DNA of 64,000 nucleotides from Symbiodinium microadriaticum (GCA_001939145.1 LSRX01000416.1:30428-94427), one strand, 5' to 3'; positions 51,001-62,599 are shown, counted from the stretch's first letter. Notes: generated from the letters alone by a model not told the origin. A program made the numbers and translations.

Positions 51001-52280
51001 TCAGCCTTCAGCACAAAATCGTCGTGCGGTAGTTGGCACTTGCTGCCTGCAGTTTTAAACCTTCTATTAACTAGAGCATTAACCTTGGAGCCCGTCAACC
51101 TTAGCCTTAGACCTCACTGCACAAATTAACCTTGTACAACATTTAGACCCCCAAACCCTTGAGCCATGGAAGCGTGAGCCCTTCCGACAACCATTGGCCT
51201 GTGAATTTCGCTCGAGCACAGTTGAAGCTTAGGGCAACGTGATAAGCCTTCGTTTGCCCGGATTACAAGGAAAGAAGCCTGCAAACTGTTGACCGAACGA
51301 TTTTGCAGCTGCCTTTCAACAAAAACTAGCTGTATACGTGTTTTGTTTGCAAATGTGGTTCAATTACGTTTGCGTACGAAACCGGAACCAATGATTCTTG
51401 AGCCTATATACCCATGGCATTGTCGATCGATTTTTTCATATTGTACAAGGCTCATGACATAACTAAAACGAATAGTTTTACATAGAAACCACTTGGGAAG
51501 GTACCCCGTGCAAAGCTCCCGAAGACGCTGGAGACATACCTAGCATGTTGGCTTCGATTGATTTCGACTTTCGAACGGTTCCAGCGCTCCAAGTTTGCCA
51601 CCCCCGAACGTAAAGCCCCACCGTTTACTCCATGTGTCACCCAGAGCTGTATACCATCAGCTCATAGGGCCCCCCGGCACTTCGAACTTGCACGGGGCGA
51701 CTGGCAGTTCAGAAAATGCCTTAATTGTATGCGCTGGTTGTCAGGGCTGTTGTAGTATCGGTATTGACGTACGCCATGCAACATGAAAAGCACTGGGTGT
51801 AACTTTTTGCGGATTCGGGCAGTTGCATACGACGCCTTACGTTTGATGTGCCTACGTTCGTCCATCATCCAAACCTGTCGCATTTGTTCGCCAAGTACGC
51901 GCATGCGGCACGTAATTACTTGCGCATCTAGATCTTCCTAAATCTTACAGTCTTTGTCAGCTATACCGTCAAGATTAGGGAACCCATTCGTTTAAGGCAC
52001 GTTTTGCTTTGGGGATCTCGTGGGTGCATAGCTGCAACGGCTGCAACTGCATCAGGGCAGTACAATTACCGATCACAGTGTTACAATGTATATAAGTATA
52101 TACGTGGACTATGAGACTATGGGACTTCTGGCACAAGACGGAGCAGCAACAGGACAAGGACATCACATGAAAGCATGCTAAGCATGCCCCATGGTCTCAG
52201 ATCTTTATGAAGGAATCCTAAGCCTAAGCGGGCGAGAATGCACGCTGGGGCAGCTTTACATGGCAGCTTTACCATGGCTT
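48090..52280. other. No gene identified; AT-richer spacer
   Basis: Short frames only, no recognisable protein on either strand. It includes a degenerate CCCTAAA-like stretch (50690-51180). If the CLC exons form one gene, this is intron. Confidence 0.5.
50690..51180. repeat. Degenerate telomere-like (CCCTAAA-related) stretch
   Basis: The plus strand is unusually dense in AAACCC, AGCCTAAAGCCCTAATAAAC, AACCTTTAGGCCCAAACCC and similar words, with almost no T-rich segments, as in an old interstitial array of the plant-type telomere repeat. Individual units are too eroded for a period to be measured by eye. Confidence 0.4.
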
Positions 52281-52282
52281 TC

Positions 52283-52380
52283 TGAGAGAGTGTCAGGGTG
52301 CTGTCCCGCGTCGCTCCCCGAAGGGGTCAACGTCAGGTCGGTCACTCGCTATGACACTTCACAGACAAGCTGGTCAGAAA
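52283..52380 (+). repeat. Structured dispersed repeat, copy 2
   Basis: Counterpart of 25976-26068. The outer stem is longer here (GTGTCA 52290-52295 with TGACAC 52352-52357), the AGGG hairpin is kept in changed form and the CCCCGAAGGGG hairpin is identical. Confidence 0.65.
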
Positions 52381-52599
52381 CCATTTGAAAGGGGTTTTAA
52401 GGTAAAACGCATAATGGTCTGAGTCTCTGGTCACTCTGGTCTGGAGTCGGGCGGGTGCCTTCAAGGGCTCCCCTTCCCGCAGTCGCCAGCGCTTCAGAAC
52501 GCCGGCCTCACCGAGAAGTCTCAGCCCTCCTGCCTCCTCCTCTCTCAGCGGAGGCTCCCTTGCCCTTGCTGGGCATGGGACGACATAGGAGTGGGAGCG

Positions 52600-55200
52600 C
52601 ACCTCTCATCTCACTCTGACACACCTAGGGACCTAGAGACAAGAGCCTCGACGCAAGCAAGCGAGGCGCTGGCCCAGAGTCCGCCAGCCAGGCCACAGAG
52701 CAGGCCTCTAGAGACATGGCGGAGGCCGCAGAGCCCCTCCCTGCACCCGTGCCGTACCCGCACTGCGCCTAGGAGGATGTCCACGGCCAGGCGCAGGAGC
52801 GGAAAGTCCGTGTCGGAGCCCTCGCCGGGCAGCACATTGGAACCTCGGAGACAAAAGGAAAAGAGAGCCCCCTCCCTGCCGGGCCAAGCCGGGGGGGGCC
52901 GACTTATCAGTGGCAGCAGGCTTGCGCTTCCGGTTGTCAAAGTCCTCTTCCAACGTGGTCGTTCGTCTCTGCGCTTTCAATCTTCCTCTCCCTCCTCTGC
53001 TCTGAGAGTCTCTGAGAGTCCCTGTGTCCTCTCCACGGCGTAGGTGATGGCGCCGACGATGCCTCGCAGTCGCCCCAACACACTCAGACCCGACACCAAG
53101 GCAGCCGAACAGGTAACAGTGTGCCTCAGTCCCTACCAGCCGAACTTCTGAGAGCTGAGGTCTCCCGGTGGAACGCACCAGGCTCAGCTTCTCCACCGGG
53201 GCCGGTGCCGGCCGTAAAGCAGCCCCAGTAGGCGAAGGCATCGTAGGTCTGGTGCAGAGCAGAGAGGAGAGAGGAGTGAGAGGAGGAGAACTGCTCTCAG
53301 GGCCTGGCCTGTGGCAGCATCAGCTCCAAGGAGAAGATCACGCCGCCGATGGGGGCGCTGAAGGAGGCCCCCACGCCCACGGCGCAGGCGGCCAGGAGGA
53401 GCTTCGACACGGCCGAGCCCACGCCGCTCCCTCCGGCCCCGTGGGCCCCGTGGGAGCTCTGCACTCGCTTCCTCTGTCTGCGAACATCTGGTGTAATTCA
53501 ATATGTAATTAAGTCCTTTAGACTAGAGAAGACTTCATGGATGCTGATTGTGCAGGCAGGGCGTCTCGAAGAAGGAGGGGTGGATCACCCGAGCGATGCA
53601 GGCCTTCCAGGCAGGAAGCGCTTCGCATCTTCACAGAGACTCGCGACACGCACCACCCCCGTCTCTCCGAGAGACGGGCCGCCATGTGCACGTTGGGGCC
53701 TTCCTGCGTGCGGCAAGGCAATGCAGAACGGCGCGCTCCGACGCGCGTCTGCGCAGAGCCCGCTGTGAACCGCGCCTTGCCAAGCGGGAGGCCGGCGCCC
53801 ACTCCCAGGGACAAAGCCAAGGCTTTCGACACCAGCCTTATGTAGCTTATAATCCAGAGGCTTTTGGGTTATTTTTAGGCAGTGCGACTGCCGCTTCGCG
53901 CCACGTGTTTGCCTTGCCGTTTCCGCCGCCAGTGTGTCGCACTATCTTTGTAGTCACACGGATCGGAACCCTTTCTGAGAAGAGATCACGGCCGTGAACC
54001 ACAGGCACAACACCACAATCTCCCCCCCCCCCTACCCGCGCAAACACCGGGCAAGAAGAAGGGTAAGTTGAACCGCTGCTTGTCTGAGTTGGTCGGGCAC
54101 GCGAAAGGTGAGGAAGTTGAAGAGGACCTTCCCGAAGAGCATGGCCTGAGGAAGGGGTGAGAGCGGGGACCTGCCGCCGAGCCCATGCACGGCCCCCATG
54201 TGCATTGAGCCTTCATCTCCGGGAAGCCGCTTCCCTCGGCCTCCACCTCAGAGCGGCTCCGTCGCAGCGGCCCTGCAGCGGCCTTCGGTCAAAGGCCCGG
54301 GCCGTCGGTCGGACGATGAGCCGCGCGAGGCAGGCCATGCCCACGTTGAAGCCCAAGGCCTTGAGCCTGGGCGCGCGAGCCCCTCGAGTGCGTCACAAGG
54401 GCCACTGCCACAAGCCGCTTTTGCCACACTTAAGGAGAAAGGGCCTCTGGTCAATAGGCCGCCGATTAGGGCCCGCGCGGCGCGCCGAGGGTCAGCGTGG
54501 AGCGCAGGAGCCCCGTGCCGTAGGTGAAGCGGTCGATGAGGAAAGACAAAGAGCTCGAGAGGATCTCGCAAGCGCTTCTTGGCATCAGCTGAGTCTGTAA
54601 CAGCTCTCTCTCTCTCAGCGCCGACTCTAAGCTCACACATGAGCTCCCGGCTGCAGTGACGAAGAGTAGGATCCAGAATCGCCTGAGGATGTGCTTCTCC
54701 TCGAGAGAAGAAAGGAGCAGAGTCCCGGCTCCGCTAGTTAGCCGCTCGTTGCACCACCGCCTCGCCTCCTTCTGCAGGTCCTCGCAGCGCTGGTAGTGGG
54801 CATCGTCTTGGACCACGGCTGAAGTACCCTCCGACAGCGAACAGAGCACAGCACAGCACAGGAATTGCCGTTCGGCTGCCTTTCGGAAGAGCCGTGCCAT
54901 GCGGGAGAGCGGCGTCTTCGTGGTCGGCGACGCCTCCCATGGACCCGCTCGTGGCGTGTGTGTCTGTTTGCTCTGAGAGCGGCAGCACAGCGGCCGGGCA
55001 TCGGACGGGGTTGAAGTCAGCCTGCGGCGGCCCCGCTTCAACACACACACGAGCGCCAGCAGGCTCTCCCGTTCAGAGTGGACCTCGCCCGCCAGGCCTC
55101 CCGAGAGAACGGCGCATTTGCAAGTTGCTCTGCAAGTGCTCTTCTTCACACGCATGCGGACTGTCGCGCTGACTTTCCAGTGTGGCTTTGCCGCTGTCAC
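52600..55200 (-). CDS. CLC-type chloride channel/transporter, N-terminal exons
   Basis: The best exon is 53458-53309: acceptor GTGCAG, exactly 50 codons, donor GC (CACAG|GCCAGG). It encodes a Gly-rich start, then SKLLLAACAVGVGASFSAPI and GGVIFSLELMLPQ, the highly conserved GAxFxAPIGGVLFxLE helix of CLC proteins. Other likely exons: near 54580-54480 ILSSSLSFLIDRFTYGTGLL; near 54350-54270 GFNVGMACLARLIVRP; near 54145-54075 AMLFGKVLFNFLTFRVPDQL; near 53105-53035 LVSGLSVLGRLRGIVGAITY, like the LIGVLGGLLGALF helix; and near 52830-52770 a Leu-rich segment (DFPLLRLAVDILLG). Start codon and remaining junctions are unresolved. Together with 34.9-37.2 kb it would make one complete CLC in N-to-C order. 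Confidence 0.6.
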
Positions 55201-55899
55201 CATTATTGGCGACGTGCAAGACGAAATGCTTTAGTCGATCGTAGGCTGCAACGGGCGGACAGCGCATGAACTTTGGATCTCGCCAACATGACCTCACAAT
55301 CTGAGAAGGGGCCTTCGATTTGCGGCATCTTTGCGGCTGGCCGCTGCGCGGCCGCTGCGCGCCCGGCCGCGGCCGCAAAGGCTCTCCCTCCCCGCACTTT
55401 TGACCCCTCGGCTCCCTCGGCCTCGCCTCGAGCCTGAAAGAGAACACCCCAAGCATGCGCCACGCTGCTGCAGAAATCGAGCTTGCCAATACAGCTTCGC
55501 CCCTTTCGTCTGCAGCCCCGGGGCCCCGTCAGGAAAAGGCCACGTTTGGCCCTTAAGGAAAGTGCTAGAAGCCGCAGCTGCCACAGCATCGGGCGCTCCG
55601 CAGAGAGGGAAACACAAGGCTGGCTTTGCAAACCATCGGCTGCCCTTGGGATGTCGGCGTTCAATGTGCGAGTGCGTGCAACTGCTGCTTTGAAAATGGG
55701 CCTTCCTACTGCGTCTGCTTTCTTGTGCCTGTCTCACGAAGAGGCCAGGACTTACCGAGGCCCGGCCCCCATGCCGGGAGCTCTCGAGGGTGAAACGTTT
55801 TTGCTTCTCAGTTGTGATGCTTTTTGATGCCACCTCTCACGGCAACTCCCTGAGTGGTGGCGCCACCGGCTCCTGAATGGAGGTCTGTGCACTTCTCCA

Positions 55900-56369
55900 G
55901 CGCGAACTCCTGAAGAGTACAGCGTCAAGCTTGCAAGGGCCCAGGTTGTGCCCGCGGCCGTGTCCTCCTTCGGATGTTTCGACTCGAAGTGCATCTGCAT
56001 GGACTTCCTCAGCGCAAGGGGACCGGAAGGACAGCAAAAGGGGATGAGAGAGCGCTGGGTCACGGGCGGGTCTGGGGCGGACTGCATGCAAATGTTGCAC
56101 TTGTACTTCGAGTGCCCCACCGACCCGCCCTGTCGATCCTGGCAGAGGAAGGAGCTGTATCGTCCGGCGCCCCGGCCAGCGGCTCTCGACTGGCCTTGAG
56201 ACCAGCAGCGCCCCCGCCGCGATTGCAGGTGGCATCCTTCTCCTGCAATTTCAAGAAAAGAAAAGCCATATGGGCCGCGTGCGCTCGCTCCCCCCGTCGC
56301 TCCGTTCTGCCCGGCCTTCTGAGCGAGCTCCTTGGCCGTGTGCTTCGTCGGCTTCGCTTTGCCACCCAT
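55900..56369 (-). CDS. ZNF706-like small C2H2 zinc-finger protein
   Basis: The ATG at 56369 opens MGGKAKPTKHTAKELAQKAG, a basic N-terminus like that of the SERF/ZNF706 family. After intronic sequence, an exon near 56115-56075 reads HSKYKCNICMQSAPD (CxxC). After an AG acceptor near 56012 comes KSMQMHFESKHPKE (Hx4H). Human ZNF706 has the same layout, a basic leader then one C2H2 finger ending HFESKHPK. The C-terminal exon and stop are not resolved. The unspliced frame is open from 56930 to 55752, but the protein is probably under 90 residues after splicing. The gene lies between the S49 protease and CLC, all on the minus strand with short spacing. Confidence 0.65.
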
Positions 56370-56482
56370 GTGGGGAGGGGAGCTGAGGGGGTGGGGGCCC
56401 TTCTCGCCTTTCGCGCCGCTAGGGTCGCAGGGACCCCGAGAGCTCGCTGGAGCCGTGAGAGCAGGAGAAAGAGCGGTCTGGA

Positions 56483-56488
<6 letters not shown>

Positions 56489-56522
<34 letters not shown>
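56489..56522. repeat. (GA)n microsatellite
   Basis: Seventeen GA units about 120 bp upstream of the ZNF706-like start. Confidence 0.95.
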
Positions 56523-56524
<2 letters not shown>

Positions 56525-56854
56525 CAAAGACTCGGAGACTCTTGAAAGCCGAAAACTGTGACAGTGACTGCAAGTTGCTGGACTCTCTTCGCTCTCTGGC
56601 GCTCTTTCCGCCATTTTTTGCTGCGTGTTTGGGCCTTTCAGGCTCCAAGTGCGTCAGCGGCGAAACCTCGAGGAGAAAGCGATGCTGGGCCTGACAGTCA
56701 GCAGCGACTGCAAGCTGCGACCTGTGCTGCTCTGCGCTGCTCTGTGAAGCCCCGGCGCGCAGGCAGGCCAGGCAGTCTCTTTTTGCTCTTTTTGATGGGG
56801 CAGGGCGGAGGTACTTCCCCCGCGAAGATCGGAACAGTGGGCTTGAAGGCAAGC

Positions 56855-57224
56855 TTAGAAACCACGGTCTCCCAAAGATCCCAAGGGTCCCCGGGCTTGG
56901 ACACGCGGCTCTGGAAGAGAAGGCGGCCAAGTCGAGTCACTTTGAAGGAGCTTCGAAGCGACCTTGAGCGCCTCTGACTCGGCGAGTTTGGCCGGATCTC
57001 CGGATTGCCGCAAGGCTTCCGCAAGCTCCGATGCATTTGCCAAGGAGCCTACCGTCCCTACCAGACTCCCCAGACCCTTACTCTGCATGTTGTAGCTCAG
57101 GCTCAGCACCTCGTGGCCTTCCTTCATGTGCCCAAGCAAGTACTCCGAGCTGGTCTGGAGCTCCTCAGAGCGAAGCGACGCGATCCCGCCCACACCGCCG
57201 CCTGCGCGCCGCCGCTTCTCCGTC

Positions 57225-57259
<35 letters not shown>

Positions 57260-60200
57260 CCCTCTGTTGCCAAGGGACGTCCACCAAGCCCTTCTCCAGC
57301 GCATCGGCCCCAAACCACACTTCGCCCGTGGCCACTTCCTAGCGAAGAAGGCGCCCCGAGAGCGCCCGCCGCCCCCCACCCCCGCCGCAACACACGTCGG
57401 CCTCAATGTTGAGATTCGGGCGGTTGCCTTTCACGAAGCTGGAGAACTGCCGATAGATGCGGTTCACATCCTGCAGCAGAGCAGAGTGCAGAGCTACGCA
57501 AGGCTTGCCGCTGCGGCTCTCCTCCTCGGCTTTGGCCAGCGCCTCCTCTGTGGGTGCCTGGAAAGGGTCGATCGTCCTGACAAACCCAGCGAGGTTTGCG
57601 ATATATCTACAAAATCTATTCGAGTCGTCCTCTTCCACTTGCCGGCGGTGGTCTGGATCACTTTGAGCCCTTCCCGGTCCAAGCGCTCCACCGCATTCGG
57701 CACCCCTGCAATCCTGAGCTGAAACGGATTGCATCCTGCCCATAAACCCCCACACCGTGGATCGGCCAAGAGGCACGCCGATGCTGCCCACGGCCGCAAA
57801 GGGCGAGCACCTCAAACACGCTCTCTAAAGCATCAGCCTCCAGCTGTCGCACACTTTTCGAGCGAAACCCAAGCGGCAGAATCCGATCAGCGCAGCAGGC
57901 CATCATGTAGCCGCCGCTGGCTGCCAGCTCATCCACGCAGCACACCAGCCGCACGCCCCGCTGCCGAAAGCGCCTCGGGTCTCAGAGCAGCCGCAGCTCT
58001 CATCTATACAGGCACAACAGCTCCGCGCGGCTATAGGCTCTGCTAGAGTAGGCTCTGCCGGGCCGCAGGAGCTGTGCCGCCGCCAGGCCTCGGCTTTTCC
58101 GCGGGGAGGCTCTAGAGCACATCCCAAGAAATAGGCCCCCTCTCTGCTGTCGGAGCACCGTAGCCCGTGACCGTACCTAGCGGGGCTAAGCGCCACAAGG
58201 AAGAAGCACTCAGAAGCACAGAAGCCTTGTAAGTTATAAGACTGTGTAAGGGACTGTATACGGGGCCGTGGCCAGAGCCGAAAGCTGTGGTTTTCTCAGC
58301 GCGGGCCTCCAGGCGACTTCAGCTTCAGCACCACCTGCGCTCTGAAAGATCGTTCTCTCTCGCTCTCCCTCCTCTCTTCTCATTGCTGTGAATCTGCGGT
58401 GCGCCTCCTTCACGGGGTCGGTGCTTTCCAGGACCGCTGTGACCTCCTTGGCCAACAGCTCCACGCCGGCGGCCGTGGGATCCCCGTCGAAGGAGAGCAC
58501 GTAGACCAAAGGATGTGTCTCTTTCGATCCCGATCCCGCCGATCGCGCCTGGTCGATGAGCCAGGTGAGGTCCACGTTCTCAGACAGAACCTTCTTCAAG
58601 TTCTCGAACTTCGTGTCGGGCACAGCCTTCTTGATGTCAGAGATGAGCTCCTCTCACATCCCGACATCCCACCACGACCCACCCTGCCCCTCCCCCACTC
58701 CATTAGCTCCTCTTGAAGCCGGACTTGCTTGTCCAAGCTCGAGGTCACTTGAAACCGGCTGGACATGCCACCAAAGAAAGAGCTCTCGAAGAGGGAAGCC
58801 AGCCACTGGCCCCGAGCTTCACGAAACTCCTCCTGGCGCTCCGTCTCCGCGGTCATGTACTTCTCCACGGCCTTAAGGGCTCCCCCCTTTCAGCCACCTT
58901 TCGTGCATCAGAATTCCGCGTTTTCAAAACACCTGAGATCTTGGCTTGTTCGACCTTCTGCCGTTCTGCTTGTGAGATGGGCACGTCATCCAGCGCCTGG
59001 GATTCGTGCTTCTCCCATGCCGATGGCTCTAACTCGGGCCTTTCCGCGGCAAGGCGGGAAGGGCTGCATCTGGACTGGCGAGGGACATGTTATCCACCCA
59101 CTGCCAATCCCAATCGAAACTAGTGGCGCTGACAAGACGAATTCAATTGAGTCGACTCCTGGACAAAGCCCAGCAGCATGTTGCCAGGTCTCTGCGAAGC
59201 GTCGGCGCCGTGTTTGCTCTCGCAGAGCGGCTCCGGCTGAGGGTCCTGGTGCCGAGCAGCAAAGAACACTGCGACTTTAGCACATTCACGGGTAGCTGAG
59301 CCCGAAGAGAACACTTTTCTTTAATGTCGATGACAGAATGAGACACACACACACACAGCTTGGAAATCGGCTTCAGATTGTGGGAACCGTGCATTCAGCA
59401 CGTCATTGCAGAAACAATGCACAGCGCATGGCACAGCCAGTATTCTAGTTGCAACTACATTCGCTATCACGGCGCAGGTACGTGCGGTTGATCAGACCTC
59501 ATATCCTGACATCTTGACTGGAGCTTCGTGGCCCGTCAAGTGCCCCTGGTGCCCCTGCAGTAAGTTTTGCGATGGTCGCCATGTACATGCGTGCACACAC
59601 ACACATGCCCTGTGACCCTGTGACAGGGCTGAATCGTTCAGTCGCACCTGTTAACAATACTGGCCAGCAAACGTGGTGAAGGACTTCTGGGAAGGCTTCG
59701 GCTGTGAAGGGTTTACGGAATTGGCGCGGCTCGGCCGTCGACTGCATACGATCGCAGTGAAGCCTGCCATGCCCCCCCCCCCCCGCCCCGCAAATTTCAC
59801 ACGAAGTTTGCCTGCAAAAGAAAATCGGAGAGCCAGATGCTTCAAAGGTTTGAAAGACGCAACCACATGTATACCACATGTCGCCTGAAGCTATTTTTGG
59901 CTCCAAGAAATCTTGATGCATGGAGGCTTTGCCACATGTTCACTCGCCTCGGTTCACTCATGGCATGCAAACACGGCCCACGAACTGCCGCTTTGCCACG
60001 CAACGTGAACTTTGCAGACGCAGCGGCCGTTCTGGATGACGGGCAGTCGAGGAGATGGCATAAAGGCCGGTTACCCCTTGTGGCCCAATCATTGATAGTG
60101 TATCCGTACCGCTTTTCTCAATGGAGAAGAATCTGAGTAACACTTCCTTCGACCTGCAGCATGCCTTTACGGTCTTTGTGAGAACAATGAGGCTTTCGGT

Positions 60201-62551
60201 GACTTTTTGTCTTTGCACTCTACGGCACGCATCGCTTGTTACCTGGACAGACCAGACGCCGGCCGTCGCCAGGCCTGTTTTTGCTGGACGGTTGTGGAGT
60301 GGCCGTCGTGGTTTCAGGTGCGGGACTGCGGACGGATGTTTTTCGCTGCTTTTCTTCAAAAGCTGCTTTCCGATGTGGCCGGCGGGTACAGCTCACTGTT
60401 TGCGAAGATGTTGGCTCAGTTCTCTGAGAATCCTTTAGACTTTCCGCGCGGAACTCCCCTGCCGAACATCTGCAAGGCTCTTCGCATGCCAAGCTTCGCT
60501 GGGATTCGTCATTTCAGACGAAAAAGCCTTGCAGCAGCTGTGGCTGCCGCGAGGCGGCACGAACCATGTCCGCTCTGTCAAAATGTGATTGGACACATGT
60601 CTGCCTCGAGGCTGCAAGATGAGGAAGAGTTGGTGCATTGTTGCTCGCCCTTCCCAGATCGCTTACATCTTCACACGTTGCAAAATGTCCAGCTGGGCTT
60701 GAAGCTTTGAGACATCGGAAACAGGATTTGAAGGACATGGGGCAAGTGTACGGGCTGAGCTATCACGTGAATGGTGTGCTTTCGCACCCAACTCTGCGAT
60801 CCATCGTGGATCCGATTCAGCACACGATGCTGGAATGGATGCACATTCTGGCAGCCTCGGGAGGGCTTGCCCAGTACAGGCTCAACGAAGTCTGCAAGCA
60901 ACTGCTGCAGCACAATTATCTAGATGCTTTCTCAGCCGTTTTGACCATCCGCCCGAAGAAACAACCCGATATCTGGCTCCTTGTAAGGATTTCGGCAAGA
61001 GCAAGAGGCAAGCAGAGAAGAGGGGTGAGGCGGGGTTGTTGTAGGCTGTGTCACAAAGGCAAAGGTTACCATTGGCTGGCGAATGCAGTAACCTTCTTGG
61101 GGACGACACCGAGGATCATCAATGTGTACAGCCAAGATGCTAGATGTTTCTTTACGTTCAGTATCACGTGCAGGTACACCAGAGTAGCCGATTCTGGCTT
61201 CCCACATCACTGGTAGCTTCGTTGGATGCAGTCGCAGTGATGTGCTGCATCCCCTGATTTGACGTGAAATCCGTGTGACTGTGAGGCAAATGCGGCAATA
61301 TGGAAGCCTGCGAGATTGCCGACTAGCAGACCAAGATCAAAGGTATCTACACCCTAAGACAACAAAGTTTTAAAGGTGGTCTGGGCGGCAGGTCAGCCAC
61401 CTGACAACGACACGCGCTTCAGTTCAACATGATGCTGCGGATGATATATTAATTTGGAGCAGGCAGGTTTACAATGATTTCTTCAGCAGAATCTTACCTT
61501 CATGGGCAAGAACAGGTTCTCATCCACGGCCCCGCATAGAAGACAGGAGGATTTCCCATTACCCAAATTTCACAGACGACTCTCTCGTCTCATTCGCCTC
61601 ATTCGCCTCATCTCTGCTTTACTCGACACTCCGTCCTGAGGTCTGCTCTGCCAGCGCCGCGCGGAAGCTGACGACCTGCGTTCACACGCAAAGCTGTCCT
61701 TGCAGGAATTTGGCGGACTGGCGCCAAGCCTCGTCGTTGAGCCGGACCACCTTCAGCCGCCTCTCCTGACTCGGTCACCCTCACACGGGAACGGGGACAA
61801 ATCGCTCCCATTGCCTTAAACGCACTCCTCCAGCAGATCGGCAGGTTCGCCAGCGATGCGCCGCAGCGCTTTCTCCACGAACTTGGAGGTCTTGCGGCCC
61901 TCCTAAGAAATACACAGCATCTGATGAGCTGTCTCGGCCCTGTGCCGTCCCGCCTTGCCAAACTGCTGGTCGATCTCTCGGACGACGAAGAGGCCACCCA
62001 CGGCCGCCAGCAGGAACTTGAAGACCGCGAAGACCCCGTAGAGCAGCAAGGCCCCAAAGCCCAGCAAGAAGAGGGAAGGCGTAGACTCCGCTGTGCTCTC
62101 ACCGTCCTGCCCCGTTGCCTTCTTGATCAGCTGTGCCAGCATGTCCTCCGGCGACTGCGGATCATCTGCGAAGGCCGGGGAGCCCGCGAAGAAGGAGAGA
62201 AGTCCCGGCGCCAGGGACCATCCCAGCCGCGCCGCCGCTGGAGCCTCTCGTGCCTCTCGCGCCTCGCGCCAGAGAGAAAGAGAGAGAGAGAAACGAGGCA
62301 GGGGGCGAGTGGGAGCTGGTCCGACAGTGACTCGGATGATCCGCCGTCTGTTTCTCCGCAATGCCGGGCCGGGCCTGAGCGGCTTCTCGGGGCGACGCGA
62401 GGAAGCCGCTGGCGCTTCTGCCGCAGCCGCCGCCTCCTACTTTCCAAAGCAGAGCTGTGCAGAGAGCCGCCGCTGCCAGGCGCAGCGCCAGAGCGCGAAG
62501 CGCAGAACCGCCCAATGCCAGCCGCCGAGGTCTCCCTCCCGCTTGAGCCAT
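56855..62551 (-). CDS. S49-family protease (SppA/SohB type), plastid-targeted, about 14 exons
   Basis: Exons that keep frame: 62551-62375 (59 codons; ATG, hydrophobic signal LALRLAAAALCTALLWKV), 62244-61954 (97 codons; LAPGLLSFFAGSPAFADD, a lumen-type AxA cleavage site, then a membrane span LGFGALLLYGVFAVFKFLLA), 61902-61822 (27 codons), 61765-61688 (26 codons), 59074-58933, and 58877-58699. Next comes the protease domain: near 58650-58420 PLVYVLSFDGDPTAAGVELL; near 58335-58300 VVLKLKSPGG; near 58170-58140 TVTGYGAPTAE; near 57985-57860 RLVCCVDELAASGGYMMACC with the catalytic Ser; near 57800 PFAAVGSIGV; near 57690-57640 GLKVIQTTAGKWKRTT; near 57570-57400 PTEEALAKAEEE and IYRQFSSFVKGNRPNLNIE; 57340-57282 EVATGEVWFGADALEKGLVD; and near 57165-57050 LQTSSEYLLGHMKEGHEVLS. 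Likely a thylakoid-membrane protease. Some junctions and the C-terminus (frame ends at 56855) are unresolved. The 61687-59075 intron is 2.6 kb. Confidence 0.85.
57230..57256. repeat. (TC)n microsatellite in an intron of the S49 gene
   Basis: Thirteen TC units between two protease-domain exons. Confidence 0.95.
60120..61220 (+). pseudogene. Transposase-like relic inside the S49 gene intron
   Basis: Plus-strand frames 60207-60710 and 60638-61216 give CFCWTVVEWPSWFQVRDCGR, a cysteine pair CPLCQNVIGHMS, then YGLSYHVNGVLSHPTLRSIV and HTMLEWMHILAASGGLAQYR. The WMHxLxASGG and preceding NGVL blocks resemble a highly repeated dinoflagellate protein family that I take to be a transposase lineage; its class is uncertain. 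The join between frames (about 60690-60720) is shifted and the sequence degrades after about 61000. It is antisense to the host gene and lies wholly in the 61687-59075 intron. Confidence 0.45.
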
Positions 62552-62599
62552 CACGACTGCGGTCACTGCGGGTCACTGCGGCGGCTGTGCCGCAGGCTG

